Made by a program: the position numbers and the translations under genes. Positions 43,041-51,323 of a stretch of DNA of 64,000 nt are shown piece after piece; within the stretch, counting starts at the first letter, position 1, and every line of letters begins with the position of its first letter. Location of the stretch: positions 1 to 64,000 of the forward strand of contig JBCBQC010000014.1 of assembly GCA_039820405.1 (NCBI GenBank), in the 5' to 3' direction. The stretch comes from CALLVY01 sp937899855 (GTDB lineage: Bacteria; Bacteroidota; Bacteroidia; Chitinophagales; Saprospiraceae). Under the pieces are notes generated by a model. That model was not told where the DNA came from and made no database searches. It saw only the letters and a program-made list of their open reading frames with translations.

Positions 43041-43243
43041 GAGGGACGCTTTAGGTACTTGAGTAGCAAGACGATCCAGAGCGCAGCGGCGCCGGGCAAA
43101 AGCAGGAGCCGGAGCCGGCGCGGGGCCTCGCGCATGCCCCCATCCAAGCGGTTTACCCCGGAGAAGACAAACCAGCTAGCGAAAATCAGACCGATAAATA
43201 AATAAACGTAAAAGAGCGAGACTAGGAAACCGATGATACTCAT
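43037..43243 (-). CDS. Two-helix small membrane protein, first gene of the Rieske operon
   Basis: A 68-residue protein from MSIIGFLVSLFYVYLFIGLIF; the upstream in-frame ATG gives an improbable leader. It has two hydrophobic helices separated by a short loop (SGVNRLDGGMREAPRRLRLL), with basic residues on the inner side. It starts the operon and overlaps the next gene by ATGA. It may be a subunit of the haem/Rieske complex. No family is recognised. Confidence 0.6.
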   Translation of the reverse strand: MSIIGFLVSLFYVYLFIGLIFASWFVFSGVNRLDGGMREAPRRLRLLLLPGAAALWIVLLLKYLKRPS

Positions 43244-43453
43244 GTCGTGTTTTGTAGGCTGCCGAAATATACAAAAAGTGAGGCACTTTCCGAGAAAAGG
43301 CCTCCCATCCCTTTCCCCTTCACCGCCCAAACATTGGGTAAGCGCTCCGGCCCCCGAGTGAAATCGCGAAATAATTTGTAATTATTTTGTTTTTGTAGGG
43401 TTATCCTTGCGAATATTGTATATTAGATTCCGTAAAAACCATTACCCGCAGCT
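43244..43453. promoter_or_regulatory. Divergent promoter region, Rieske operon and SRPBCC gene
   Basis: The 210-base gap includes an AT-rich block at about 43365-43440. On the minus strand TATATTTC, one base off TAnnTTTG, lies close to the start of the 68-residue gene. On the plus strand several TTTG and TTTTG runs precede the start at 43454. No single box is certain. Confidence 0.35.
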
Positions 43454-44443
43454 ATGAACTTTCCCAACCGAAACGCCTACCTTTTTGCCTTTGGCATTCC
43501 CACGCTTTACGCCCTGGGACTCCGTATACTCTTTGGAATGACTGCCTGGGAAGAATTTTTGGAAGTGATGTCGTTTGCTTTCCTCTTTCTATCGCCCGTT
43601 ATCATCGGTTTCCTCACCATTTACTTCTCGCCCGCCGAGCGCGTGGGACGGCTGACCTACCGCATCCTGGCCCCCTGGATTCCCATCTTCTTCTTTTTGG
43701 TCATCACCCTGGCTTTGGCGATTGAAGGCTGGGCCTGCTGGTTGATGGTCTTGCCCCTTTTCCTGATTGCGGCATCGGTCGGAGGATTGATCGGTGGCGC
43801 CCTGAGGGAGTGGGTCGATCGGCGGAACAGTTTGCGCTTATCGCTGCTGGTCCTGCTGCCCCTGGTGATTGGGCCCATCGAAGGGATGATTGGTGCCCTG
43901 CCCGCGACCTACCAAGCTTACACGTACATCGACATCGAGGCGCCGGCCGAAAAGATTTGGGACCAGGTGACCCGGGTGGCGGAGATCGAGGCGGCGGACG
44001 ACAGTGGTTGGTTGAATCGACTGCTGGGGTTTCCGCGGCCGGTGCGGGCCGAGTTGGACTACGAAGGGGTGGGGGCCTACCGCGAGGCCGTGTTCACCAA
44101 CGGCTTGGTCTTTCACGAAACCGTAACCGAATACGAGGACAACCGGAAGATGGTATTCGACATCCACGCCGATCCCCACGAGATTCCCTCCACCACCCTC
44201 GATGAGCACGTCGTGGTCGGGGGACAGTTTTTCGACGTCCTCGAAGGGACCTACGAACTGGAAGACCTGGGAGCCGGCCGTCATCGCCTTCACTTGACCA
44301 GCTCTTTCGAAATCAAAACGACCTTTAATTTCTACGCCGGCTGGTGGGGCCGTTGGATCATGAAGGACATCCAAGCCAACATTCTCCGGGTCGAAAAACG
44401 CCGTGCGGAAGGAAAACTAGCGGTGGGAGCGCTTACCGAGTGA
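43454..44443 (+). CDS. Membrane protein with SRPBCC-type lipid/ligand domain
   Basis: A 329-residue protein. Four hydrophobic segments occur up to about residue 150. They are followed by an SRPBCC/START-like domain from about 150: YTYIDIEAPAEKIWDQVTRVAEIEA, then RAELDYEGVGAYREAVFTNGLVF and a final RHRLHLTSSFEIKT strand. SRPBCC domains bind hydrophobic ligands. It is divergent from the Rieske operon. The basic C-terminal helix (VEKRRAEGKL) should be cytoplasmic or surface-bound. Confidence 0.75.
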   Translation: MNFPNRNAYLFAFGIPTLYALGLRILFGMTAWEEFLEVMSFAFLFLSPVIIGFLTIYFSPAERVGRLTYRILAPWIPIFFFLVITLALAIEGWACWLMVLPLFLIAASVGGLIGGALREWVDRRNSLRLSLLVLLPLVIGPIEGMIGALPATYQAYTYIDIEAPAEKIWDQVTRVAEIEAADDSGWLNRLLGFPRPVRAELDYEGVGAYREAVFTNGLVFHETVTEYEDNRKMVFDIHADPHEIPSTTLDEHVVVGGQFFDVLEGTYELEDLGAGRHRLHLTSSFEIKTTFNFYAGWWGRWIMKDIQANILRVEKRRAEGKLAVGALTE

Positions 44444-44492
44444 GGAAGGACTTGGACCCGGGCTAACCCGAAAGGGGACAAACGCTAAAGTC

Positions 44493-44999
44493 ATGCATTG
44501 GAACGAAAAAGTAGACTTGCTTCAGAAAAAATACTCGGCGGCGGAATTTTCCATTCCGGGCCATTCCCGTAAGCGCCTGCTCCGTCAAGTGGAACAGCGC
44601 TACCTCCAACGTCCGTCCGATTACTTCGCCATCAACCAGAGCCCCGCCCCGCAAGCGTTCGCCAACTGGTGGCCCAGTGTCCGGGCCGATTTGACCTTGC
44701 CCCGCTGTGGCCCCTACGCGGACTACCTATCGCTTGCCCTTCGGCCCGGAGTAGCTTACTGGGTGGTGGTGGATGGCGCTCCAGTATGGTTGGCCAAAGC
44801 TCAGACACCCGCTATCCACGACCTGCTGGGAATGAACCAGGATGCTATTTTTTACCTGCTGCCCCTACACTGCGACGGCCTACTGGGCCTAAACTTTTGT
44901 GACCCCACCGGAGGCGTCAAAGCGGCCGGTGATCCTGGCCTCCTCCAGCGCCTCCGCGACTACACCGAAGCCCATTCCCCGGACTCGATCAGTCCCTGA
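44493..44999 (+). CDS. Conserved hypothetical protein
   Basis: A 168-residue soluble protein. It starts MHWNEKVDLLQKKYSAAEFS and has a compact alpha/beta pattern, with a central WWPSVRADLTLPRCGPY turn and a hydrophobic LALRPGVAYWVVVDGAPVWL strand pair. No domain is recognised. It is 49 bases downstream of the SRPBCC gene and 45 bases upstream of a DinB-like gene, so the three may be cotranscribed. Confidence 0.55.
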   Translation: MHWNEKVDLLQKKYSAAEFSIPGHSRKRLLRQVEQRYLQRPSDYFAINQSPAPQAFANWWPSVRADLTLPRCGPYADYLSLALRPGVAYWVVVDGAPVWLAKAQTPAIHDLLGMNQDAIFYLLPLHCDGLLGLNFCDPTGGVKAAGDPGLLQRLRDYTEAHSPDSISP

Positions 45000-45044
45000 G
45001 GCCCCGGTGGAAAAAACCGTATCTTTCCCCTCAAAAAATACCAC

Positions 45045-45515
45045 ATGGAAGCTACCCCCGCCCTAGTCGGTCGTTTGCGCGAAGTCCTCCTCAACGGGAC
45101 CTGGATCGCCAATACCAATTATCAGGATCAACTCCGGCAGGTTGACTGGCAACAAGCTACCCAGCAGGTGGGCCATTTGAATACCATCGCCCACCTGACT
45201 TTTCACATCAATTACTACCTGGCGGGCATCCTGGATTTCTTTCGGGGTGGGGAGCTGAGTATTCGCGACAAATACAGCTTTGACCTGCCCCCCATCACCA
45301 GCGCCGCCGAGTGGCAAGCCCTACGGGCCGAGCTGTTGGCCAATGCCGAGGCCTTCGCCCAACACGTAGAATCCCTCTCGGAGGAGCAACTGGCCGCCCC
45401 CTTCGTCAAGGCTGAGTATGGCGATTACCGCCGCAACATCGAGGGCATGATCGAGCACTGCTACTATCACCTGGGGCAAATTGTGATTATTCGAAAATTA
45501 CTCTCATCCAACTGA
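45045..45515 (+). CDS. DinB/DUF1572-like protein
   Basis: A 156-residue four-helix protein of the DinB superfamily. The likely metal-binding histidines are in LNTIAHLTFHINYYLAG and IEGMIEHCYYHLGQIVII. It is one base before a start codon of the next gene (ATGATT after TGAT), so translation is probably coupled. Enzymatic role is unknown. Confidence 0.75.
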   Translation: MEATPALVGRLREVLLNGTWIANTNYQDQLRQVDWQQATQQVGHLNTIAHLTFHINYYLAGILDFFRGGELSIRDKYSFDLPPITSAAEWQALRAELLANAEAFAQHVESLSEEQLAAPFVKAEYGDYRRNIEGMIEHCYYHLGQIVIIRKLLSSN

Positions 45516-45516
45516 T

Positions 45517-46690
45517 ATGATTAACGCTATCAACCCCCAACTCATCGAAGACTGGCAGCGACACGGCGCCCGCTACACCCGCGAGGTCAACGAAATGCTG
45601 GCCTTCGGCGAGAAACACGGTTGGGACAAGTGGAAGGGAGCGGGCCCCAAAAATCACCGCGATCATCTGGCGGACGAGGTCATCCACTGGCTCCGCCGCG
45701 CCAACCGCGAACATTGGGTCGACGCCTTCCGCGAGCATTTCCCGCCGGCGCACGCTCCCTTTATCGCCTACTTCGAAAAGCAGGGCCAATCCATCGAGCA
45801 AGTACATTGTATCGAAGGGGAGAAAATCGTCTTTCTCTTGGGGGCCCCTACGAGGAACGTCGTGCCGTTGTGCTCGACGGCCGGGACGTACAAGCCCTCG
45901 ATCCGGCCATCAATGCCCTGGGCAAATCCCTACGGGGGGAGGTCTTTGCCATCCGGCGCGGCAATCGTATTCGAACGACTCGGGGCTGGGAGGGGGAAAC
46001 CATCGCCGAGTTCGCACTGACCGCCACCACCACCCTGGGGATCAAGCAGTTGCTGCCCTTCAACGATGGAAAACAGGTGCTGGCCACCACCGCCGAAGGC
46101 ATCTTTGGGGTCGATCAGCGGGGAGAGCGGCGCATTCACCCCCAGCCCGATCCCGACGAGGAGGATTGGGAGCCTTTTCTCGCCATGGAAAATGCGGCAC
46201 TCTCGCCCGATAATGCCTGGGTCGTGATTGGTGATTCTGCCTCTTCGCCAGCGACGGCAGCCAGCTCCTCTCCAATTCTTGTCACTTCTACAATGGCCTT
46301 AGCATCGGGGTGGATACGGAAAAATTTCCGGGAATTGCCATCGAGCCCTACGATGAAAGTGGGGACTTCGTCTCCATCGACCAGCAGATGAGGATTTATT
46401 GTGGCCTGGCGGTGGCGGACTACTATATCCTGGGTGACGCCCACGGGTACCTGCGGGCGGTAGACCAAAGAGGGAATTTGCGCTGGCAATATTTTCTGGG
46501 CTCCACCCTTACCGGGATGGCGATGGCGGACGATGGCCAAACCCTCTGGGCGGCTTCCTGTACCGGAATTATTCACAAACTCCGACTGGGGCGTGGCCAG
46601 CGCGATACGCACGTCATCGGCACGGGGCAGCATTACGAGGACTTCCGACTCCTATTTTGGAAGGGGGAGGAGACGCCCTTATTTTGGTGA
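45517..46690 (+). pseudogene. Gene with two single-base frameshifts (beta-propeller-like)
   Basis: Three overlapping frames make one continuous 391-residue protein if two bases are restored. The first shift is at a GGGGG run (45840-45844): the reading LLG in one frame continues as GPYEERRAVVLDGRDVQ only with one more G. The second is near 46239: VVIGDS is followed by LFASDGSQLLSNSCHFYNG in another frame. The N-terminal 100 residues are helical, starting MINAINPQLIEDWQ. The rest has propeller-like repeats (GDAHGYLRAVDQRGNLRWQYF; MADDGQTLWAASCTG). Both shifts are single deletions, so sequencing error and real decay are both possible. Confidence 0.65.
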
Positions 46691-46753
46691 AATACCTGGA
46701 GCCGTTAAACCATTGGCGGGGAGGGAGGTCAAAACCAGACTTAAACGCAACGA

Positions 46754-47977
46754 ATGATGTACCCATACCCGCAGTTTTTTTTGTTGCTGTACCTATGCCT
46801 AGGCGCCTTGGGACAAAATGCGCCGGTCAACGCGCAAGGCAGCGCTGATGCCTCCGGGGCGAGGGCCAGTAACTATACGCGCTTTGCGGATCGCAATTAC
46901 GCAGTGGGCAGCCCCCAGGAGCAACTCCAACTCGACGTCTACGTTCCCACCGGTGGCCAGCCCAGCAAACCGGTAATGGTCTACGTCCACGGTGGTAGTT
47001 GGCGCTTGGGGGACAAGGCCAATACCCGCGACAAAGATGAATTTTTTACCCAGCTCGATTACGTTTTCGTCAGTGTCAATTACCGTTTATCCCCCAATCC
47101 CATCAATATCGACGATCCCGATCGGGTCAAATTCCCGGACCACCCGCAGGACATCGCGCGGGCGATTCGCTGGGTAGTAGATAGCATCACCCATTACGGG
47201 GGCGATCCCGAACGCTTGTCCCTACTGGGGCATTCGGCGGGGGCGCACTTGGTGGCGCTCGTCGCGACGGACGCGGGTTACCTGCAAGCGGAAGGTCTCG
47301 ATCTCGACCGCATCAAATGTACCTGCGCCCTGGACGCCGGGGCCTACGACATTCCCTACTACATCGATACCTACGCCGGTCCCGGTAGCAACCAGTGGTT
47401 CAACTACGTCAATGCCTTTGGCGATGATCCGGCCGACTGGGCCGCTGCCTCCCCCTCCGAACACCTGGCCCCGGACAAAAACATTCCCCACTTTCTGATC
47501 GTCCACCAGGGAACGCTCCGCCGTATCGACATCGCCCAGCGCTTTGGGGAGGGACTGGCCGAAAACGACATTCCGCAGGAACTGTTCAACGCCTTCCCCT
47601 TCAATCACGAAGAGATCAATACCCTGCTGGGGTCGACAGTACCACAAGTCCAAGCCTACAACGACCGCATTGCCCAGTTCTTTACCGACTGCCTCGCGGC
47701 GGATCGCCTCAACACGGCCCTGCAAGCACCGGAACCGCTTCCCCTACAGATCAGCCCCAATCCCACGGCGGGCTCCGTCCGGCTCGAATGGAATCCCACC
47801 TTTGACCCCACTGCCGGTACATTACAAATTTACAATGCCGCCGGTATCCTCCTGGATACGGTCCGCCCCCAGGGCTTTCCGCTGGATTACGACTTCGGGG
47901 CTTACCCCTCGGGTTGGTATTGGATCAGCCTCAGAGTGGGGGAGGCCCGAGTGTTGCAACCCCTCCTTCGCGAGTGA
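46754..47977 (+). CDS. Secreted alpha/beta-hydrolase (esterase-like) with T9SS sorting domain
   Basis: A 407-residue exported enzyme. The signal peptide (FFLLLYLCLGALG) is followed by an alpha/beta-hydrolase of the acetylesterase/HSL-related type: oxyanion VMVYVHGGSWRLGDK, VSVNYRLSP, nucleophile elbow LLGHSAGAHLVAL with Ser, and a histidine in FPFNHEEIN at the catalytic position. A T9SS type A sorting domain starts at LQISPNPTAGSVRLEW and ends in LQPLLRE. It should act outside the cell on an ester substrate, possibly a plant or algal polymer or a lipid. The ester type is unknown. Confidence 0.85.
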   Translation: MMYPYPQFFLLLYLCLGALGQNAPVNAQGSADASGARASNYTRFADRNYAVGSPQEQLQLDVYVPTGGQPSKPVMVYVHGGSWRLGDKANTRDKDEFFTQLDYVFVSVNYRLSPNPINIDDPDRVKFPDHPQDIARAIRWVVDSITHYGGDPERLSLLGHSAGAHLVALVATDAGYLQAEGLDLDRIKCTCALDAGAYDIPYYIDTYAGPGSNQWFNYVNAFGDDPADWAAASPSEHLAPDKNIPHFLIVHQGTLRRIDIAQRFGEGLAENDIPQELFNAFPFNHEEINTLLGSTVPQVQAYNDRIAQFFTDCLAADRLNTALQAPEPLPLQISPNPTAGSVRLEWNPTFDPTAGTLQIYNAAGILLDTVRPQGFPLDYDFGAYPSGWYWISLRVGEARVLQPLLRE

Positions 47978-48016
47978 AAACCCTCGGGGCCGAGGCAAAA
48001 ATAATTTAGATCTTTA

Positions 48017-48048
48017 TTTGGATTGATTCTAAATAGTGTGTATGTTTA
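48017..48048 (+). promoter_or_regulatory. Promoter of the tetR gene
   Basis: TTTG at 48017-48020 and TATGTTTA at 48041-48048 (one base off TAnnTTTG) are 20 bp apart, which matches the Bacteroidetes promoter. The -7 box overlaps the palindrome at 48043-48060. Confidence 0.55.
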
Positions 48049-48060
48049 CAAAAGTGAACA
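48043..48060. promoter_or_regulatory. TetR-type operator
   Basis: TGTTTAC-AAAA-GTGAACA is an 18-base dyad with 6 of 7 arm positions complementary. It overlaps the -7 box and lies 10 bases before the tetR start codon at 48071, the position expected for an autorepressor site. Confidence 0.6.
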
Positions 48061-48070
48061 TCGTTCTACT

Positions 48071-48685
48071 ATGCAAGTACAAAAGATAAGCATTCGGCGA
48101 GCCATCCTGGAGGTGGCTCGGGAGGAGCTCTTCGAGAAGGGCTTCAAGGGCACTTCGATGCGCAGTATTGCGCAGAAGTCGGAGGTGGGTTTGAGCAACA
48201 TTTACAACTACTTCAAAAACAAGGACGAGATCCTGCTCGCGGTGATTCAACCCTTGCTGAATGCGATCGATAAAATGGAGGCCGAGCACAACGACGAGAA
48301 AAACCTCAACATCGAATTGCTCTCCTCGGATGCCTTCCTGAAGGAGAATATCGTCAAGATGGTCAATTTGGTGGAAGGTTTTCGCCGGGAATTGCGTCTG
48401 CTGTTTTTCCACGCCTACGGCTCCTCGCTGGAAAATTTTAAGAACGAGTTTATCGACCGCTCCACGCGGATGGGCATAGAATTTCTGCGTAAGATCAAGG
48501 CCAAATACCCCTTTCTCAATACCGAAATTTCGCCTTTTTTTGTCCACGTTCACTGCTCTTTTGAGGTCACGATCATCTGCGAGGTGGTCGCGCACGAAGA
48601 GCTCTCCCACATCGAGTTGGAGCGTTTTATGACCAATTACATGCAGTTCTCTACCGCGGGCTGGAAAACCATTTTGGGCGCTTAA
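48071..48685 (+). CDS. TetR/AcrR-family regulator
   Basis: A 204-residue repressor from MQVQKISIRRAILEVAREEL. An ATG at 48023 would add 16 residues, but its codons overlap the promoter and operator, so 48071 is preferred. The helix-turn-helix is GFKGTSMRSIAQKSEVGLSNIYNYFKNKDEIL, a standard TetR reading. The C-terminal half is a ligand pocket that has no family-specific signature. It lies upstream of a methyltransferase and two ABC transporter genes on the same strand and should control them and itself. Confidence 0.88.
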   Translation: MQVQKISIRRAILEVAREELFEKGFKGTSMRSIAQKSEVGLSNIYNYFKNKDEILLAVIQPLLNAIDKMEAEHNDEKNLNIELLSSDAFLKENIVKMVNLVEGFRRELRLLFFHAYGSSLENFKNEFIDRSTRMGIEFLRKIKAKYPFLNTEISPFFVHVHCSFEVTIICEVVAHEELSHIELERFMTNYMQFSTAGWKTILGA

Positions 48686-48706
48686 TCCTTTTTTTTGAAC
48701 AATTAG

Positions 48707-48717
48707 GAACAGTGTTC
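48707..48717. promoter_or_regulatory. Short palindrome before the methyltransferase gene
   Basis: GAACAGTGTTC is an 11-base palindrome with arms that match the GAACA half-site of the operator at 48043-48060. It is 22 bases before the start codon at 48740. A preceding TTTG at 48694-48697 and T runs may be promoter parts. It could be a second, weaker TetR site. Confidence 0.4.
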
Positions 48718-48739
48718 TTTTTTGATAAAACCCTGATTC

Positions 48740-49567
48740 ATGAAATTAGCATCTACCCTGCAAGACGTCCCCGAAACCATGCTGTGGACGCTTCACAACC
48801 GGGCGGTCGAAGCCATGCGCCCCGACGGGATCATCCAGGATCCCACCTGTGTGGAGATTTACCGGTCGATCAGTTACGACTACGAGCGGCATTTTGGCAA
48901 AGCCGAACCCTCCCACGCCATCCGTTCCCTCCAATTTGATCGGGCCATTCGTCAATTCCTCCGTCGGCACCCCGAGGGTACCATCGTCAACCTCGGAGAG
49001 GGCTTGGAAACCCAGCGTTTTCGTTTTCACGGCGACCGCGCCCGGTGGCTGACGGTCGATCTGCCGGAGGCCATTGAGATTCGGGAACGCTTTATCGAAC
49101 CCGACCAACGGCACCTACACTGCCCCGTTTCGGCCCTCGATCGCAAGTGGTTCGACTGGGTGCCCCGCGATCGGGCCGTCTTTATTTCCGCTCAGGGCCT
49201 GTTTATGTATTTTGAGGAACGGGAGGTGCGCCAACTCGTTCGGGACCTCTTCGATACCTTTGCGGAGGGCGTACTGATGTTCGATTCGATCCCGCGTTGG
49301 TTGTCGCGTCGTACCCTTTCGACCCAGGGTTGGAAAAAGACGCCGCATTACCGGACGCCCCGCATGCCCTGGGGCCTCAACCGCAACGAAATTGGTCCCA
49401 CGCTCAGCCAGTGGTCCGATAAGATTACGCGGATTGAAGAGGCGACCTACGCGGAATTTCCCCGCGGCTTGGTCAGGTGGTTGTTCCCCCTGTTTCTCGC
49501 CCTGCCCGTACTCGGCAACTACGCTCCGACCAACAATATCGTTTACTTTGAAGGTGGAGGCTTATGA
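48740..49567 (+). CDS. LCM-family class I methyltransferase
   Basis: A 275-residue S-adenosylmethionine-dependent methyltransferase of the leucine carboxyl methyltransferase/PPM type: VNLGEGLETQRFRF near residue 80 is the SAM-binding motif, VDLPEAIEIRERF the next acidic strand, and ISAQGLFMYFEE the usual motif of the family. The stop codon overlaps the start of the first ABC gene (ATGA), so the three genes are one unit. In related clusters such an enzyme methylates a carboxylate or a small natural product that the transporter moves. This one's substrate is unknown. Confidence 0.85.
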   Translation: MKLASTLQDVPETMLWTLHNRAVEAMRPDGIIQDPTCVEIYRSISYDYERHFGKAEPSHAIRSLQFDRAIRQFLRRHPEGTIVNLGEGLETQRFRFHGDRARWLTVDLPEAIEIRERFIEPDQRHLHCPVSALDRKWFDWVPRDRAVFISAQGLFMYFEEREVRQLVRDLFDTFAEGVLMFDSIPRWLSRRTLSTQGWKKTPHYRTPRMPWGLNRNEIGPTLSQWSDKITRIEEATYAEFPRGLVRWLFPLFLALPVLGNYAPTNNIVYFEGGGL

Positions 49568-51318
49568 GTGCCTCGAAAAAAACGGGTCTGGCTCGGCTAC
49601 TCGAAATTGCTGGGACCAAGCAGTGGCTCCTCCTGGGCTCGGCCCTCCTGGTGGTCCTGCACGCCGTACTCACCATGATTCCCTATATCCTGGTCTTTTA
49701 CATCCTCCAGCAGTTGTTGTCGGCTTCGCTGGAAGCGGCCACGGTGACGACCTATTTGTACTGGGCGAGTGGGGCGGTGGTGGTGTCCTTTGTCGCCATG
49801 TTTTTGTCCGGTGCTTTTTCGCACCTCGCGGCTTTTAACATCCTTTTTGAGCTGCGGAAAAAAATCGTGGAGCAGTTGGGACGTTTGCCTCTGGGCTATC
49901 TCGATCAGCGCAGCTCGGGGGGGCTCAAGAAAATTTTGGCCGATGATGTCGAGCGCATCGAGTCTTTCGTTGCCCACGGTATTCCCGATGTCGTCAAGGC
50001 CTGCGTGCTACCGCTGCTGATTCTGGGCTACCTTTTTACGGTCAATTGGCAACTGGCGCTGGTCAGTCTGCTGCCCCTGGTGGTGCTGATCGTTTCGATT
50101 CCCTTGCTGATGAATACGGAGGAGGTCAAAAAGGCGATGAACCGTTACCACCGCTCGCTGGAGGAGATGAACGCGGGGATTGTGGAATACGTACGGGCCA
50201 TTCCGGTCATGAAGATATTTGGTCAGACCGCCACGGCCTTTAAGAAGTACAGCGGGACGGTGAATGGCTTTCAGCATTTCTTTTCGGAGTGGACCAAGAT
50301 TTACGCGCCGGCCATGGGGATGGTCATCAGTTTTTTACACAATGCCTTACTCCCCGTCCTGGTGCTTGGCCTCTTGCTCTATTTCGAGCAGCAGTTGAGC
50401 TTGGCGGTGTTGGTGCTCTTTCTGATTTTGGGGGTGGGCTACGTCAAGCCCCTCTTTGCGCTCGCTTCCTTGCTCAACGAATTGTCCATGATCGACCATG
50501 GGGTCAAGCGCATTGATGAAATCCTGTTTGATGTGCCGGTGCCGGCGGCGGGTCATCGGCAGTTGACGGCCGATTATTCCCTGTACTTTGAGGACGTCAC
50601 TTTTGCCTACCGGCCGGGCTTACCGGTTTTGGAGGACGTCAGCTTCTCCGTGCCGCAGGGCAGTATTACCGCCCTGGTGGGGCCTTCGGGTTCGGGCAAA
50701 TCGACCCTGGCCAAGTTGGTACCCCGCTTTTACGAGCTGGAGCGGGGGCGGATACGGATTGGTCAGACGGGGGTGGACGAATTGGCGGCGACGGCTTTGA
50801 TGGACCAGGTCAGTTTTGTGTTCCAGGACAATATGATGTTTTACGATACCCTCTACAACAATGTCCTGATGGGGATGGATAAAAGCCGGGAGGAGGTCAT
50901 TGCGGCTTGTAAGGTGGCCCGTTGTCACGACTTTATCAGTCAACTGCCCGAGGGGTACGAAACCCACTTTGGCGATCGGGGGATCCACCTCAGTGGGGGA
51001 GAGCAGCAGCGGATCCAACTGGCGCGGGTGGTACTCAAGGATGCCCCCATCCTCTTGCTGGACGAGGCCACGGCCTACGCCGATCCCGAAAGCGAACGAC
51101 TCATCATGACGGCCTTTAACGAAATCATCCAAAACAAGACCGTCATCGTCATCGCCCACCGCCTATCGACCATTACCGAGGCTGATCAAATCGTGGTGTT
51201 GCGCGGGGGACGGGTCGAATCCACGGGGCGCCACGCGGAACTGTTGGAAAAGAGCGAGCTGTACCAACACTTGTGGCGGGCCCACACCCGCGCCCGTGAG
51301 TTCGAAATCAAACGCTAA
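49564..51318 (+). CDS. ABC exporter-type half-transporter, IrtA/YbtP-like
   Basis: A 584-residue half-transporter with an exporter-fold membrane domain (six helices, about residues 15-310) and a C-terminal ATPase. Walker A GPSGSGKST is near residue 374, the signature LSGGEQQR near 475 and Walker B LLLLDEATAYADPES near 496. The ATAYADPES form, in place of ATASLD, is typical of the IrtA/YbtP group that imports ferric siderophores in spite of its exporter fold. It probably dimerises with the product of the next gene, 5 bases downstream. Confidence 0.9.
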   Translation: MSASKKTGLARLLEIAGTKQWLLLGSALLVVLHAVLTMIPYILVFYILQQLLSASLEAATVTTYLYWASGAVVVSFVAMFLSGAFSHLAAFNILFELRKKIVEQLGRLPLGYLDQRSSGGLKKILADDVERIESFVAHGIPDVVKACVLPLLILGYLFTVNWQLALVSLLPLVVLIVSIPLLMNTEEVKKAMNRYHRSLEEMNAGIVEYVRAIPVMKIFGQTATAFKKYSGTVNGFQHFFSEWTKIYAPAMGMVISFLHNALLPVLVLGLLLYFEQQLSLAVLVLFLILGVGYVKPLFALASLLNELSMIDHGVKRIDEILFDVPVPAAGHRQLTADYSLYFEDVTFAYRPGLPVLEDVSFSVPQGSITALVGPSGSGKSTLAKLVPRFYELERGRIRIGQTGVDELAATALMDQVSFVFQDNMMFYDTLYNNVLMGMDKSREEVIAACKVARCHDFISQLPEGYETHFGDRGIHLSGGEQQRIQLARVVLKDAPILLLDEATAYADPESERLIMTAFNEIIQNKTVIVIAHRLSTITEADQIVVLRGGRVESTGRHAELLEKSELYQHLWRAHTRAREFEIKR

Positions 51319-51323
51319 AAACC

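Noticed and set aside
47982..47995. CCTCG-GGGC-CGAGG as a terminator after the esterase gene
   Set aside because: The stem is only 5 bp and A-rich DNA, not a T tract, follows. It could be a weak stop but is not strong enough to call.
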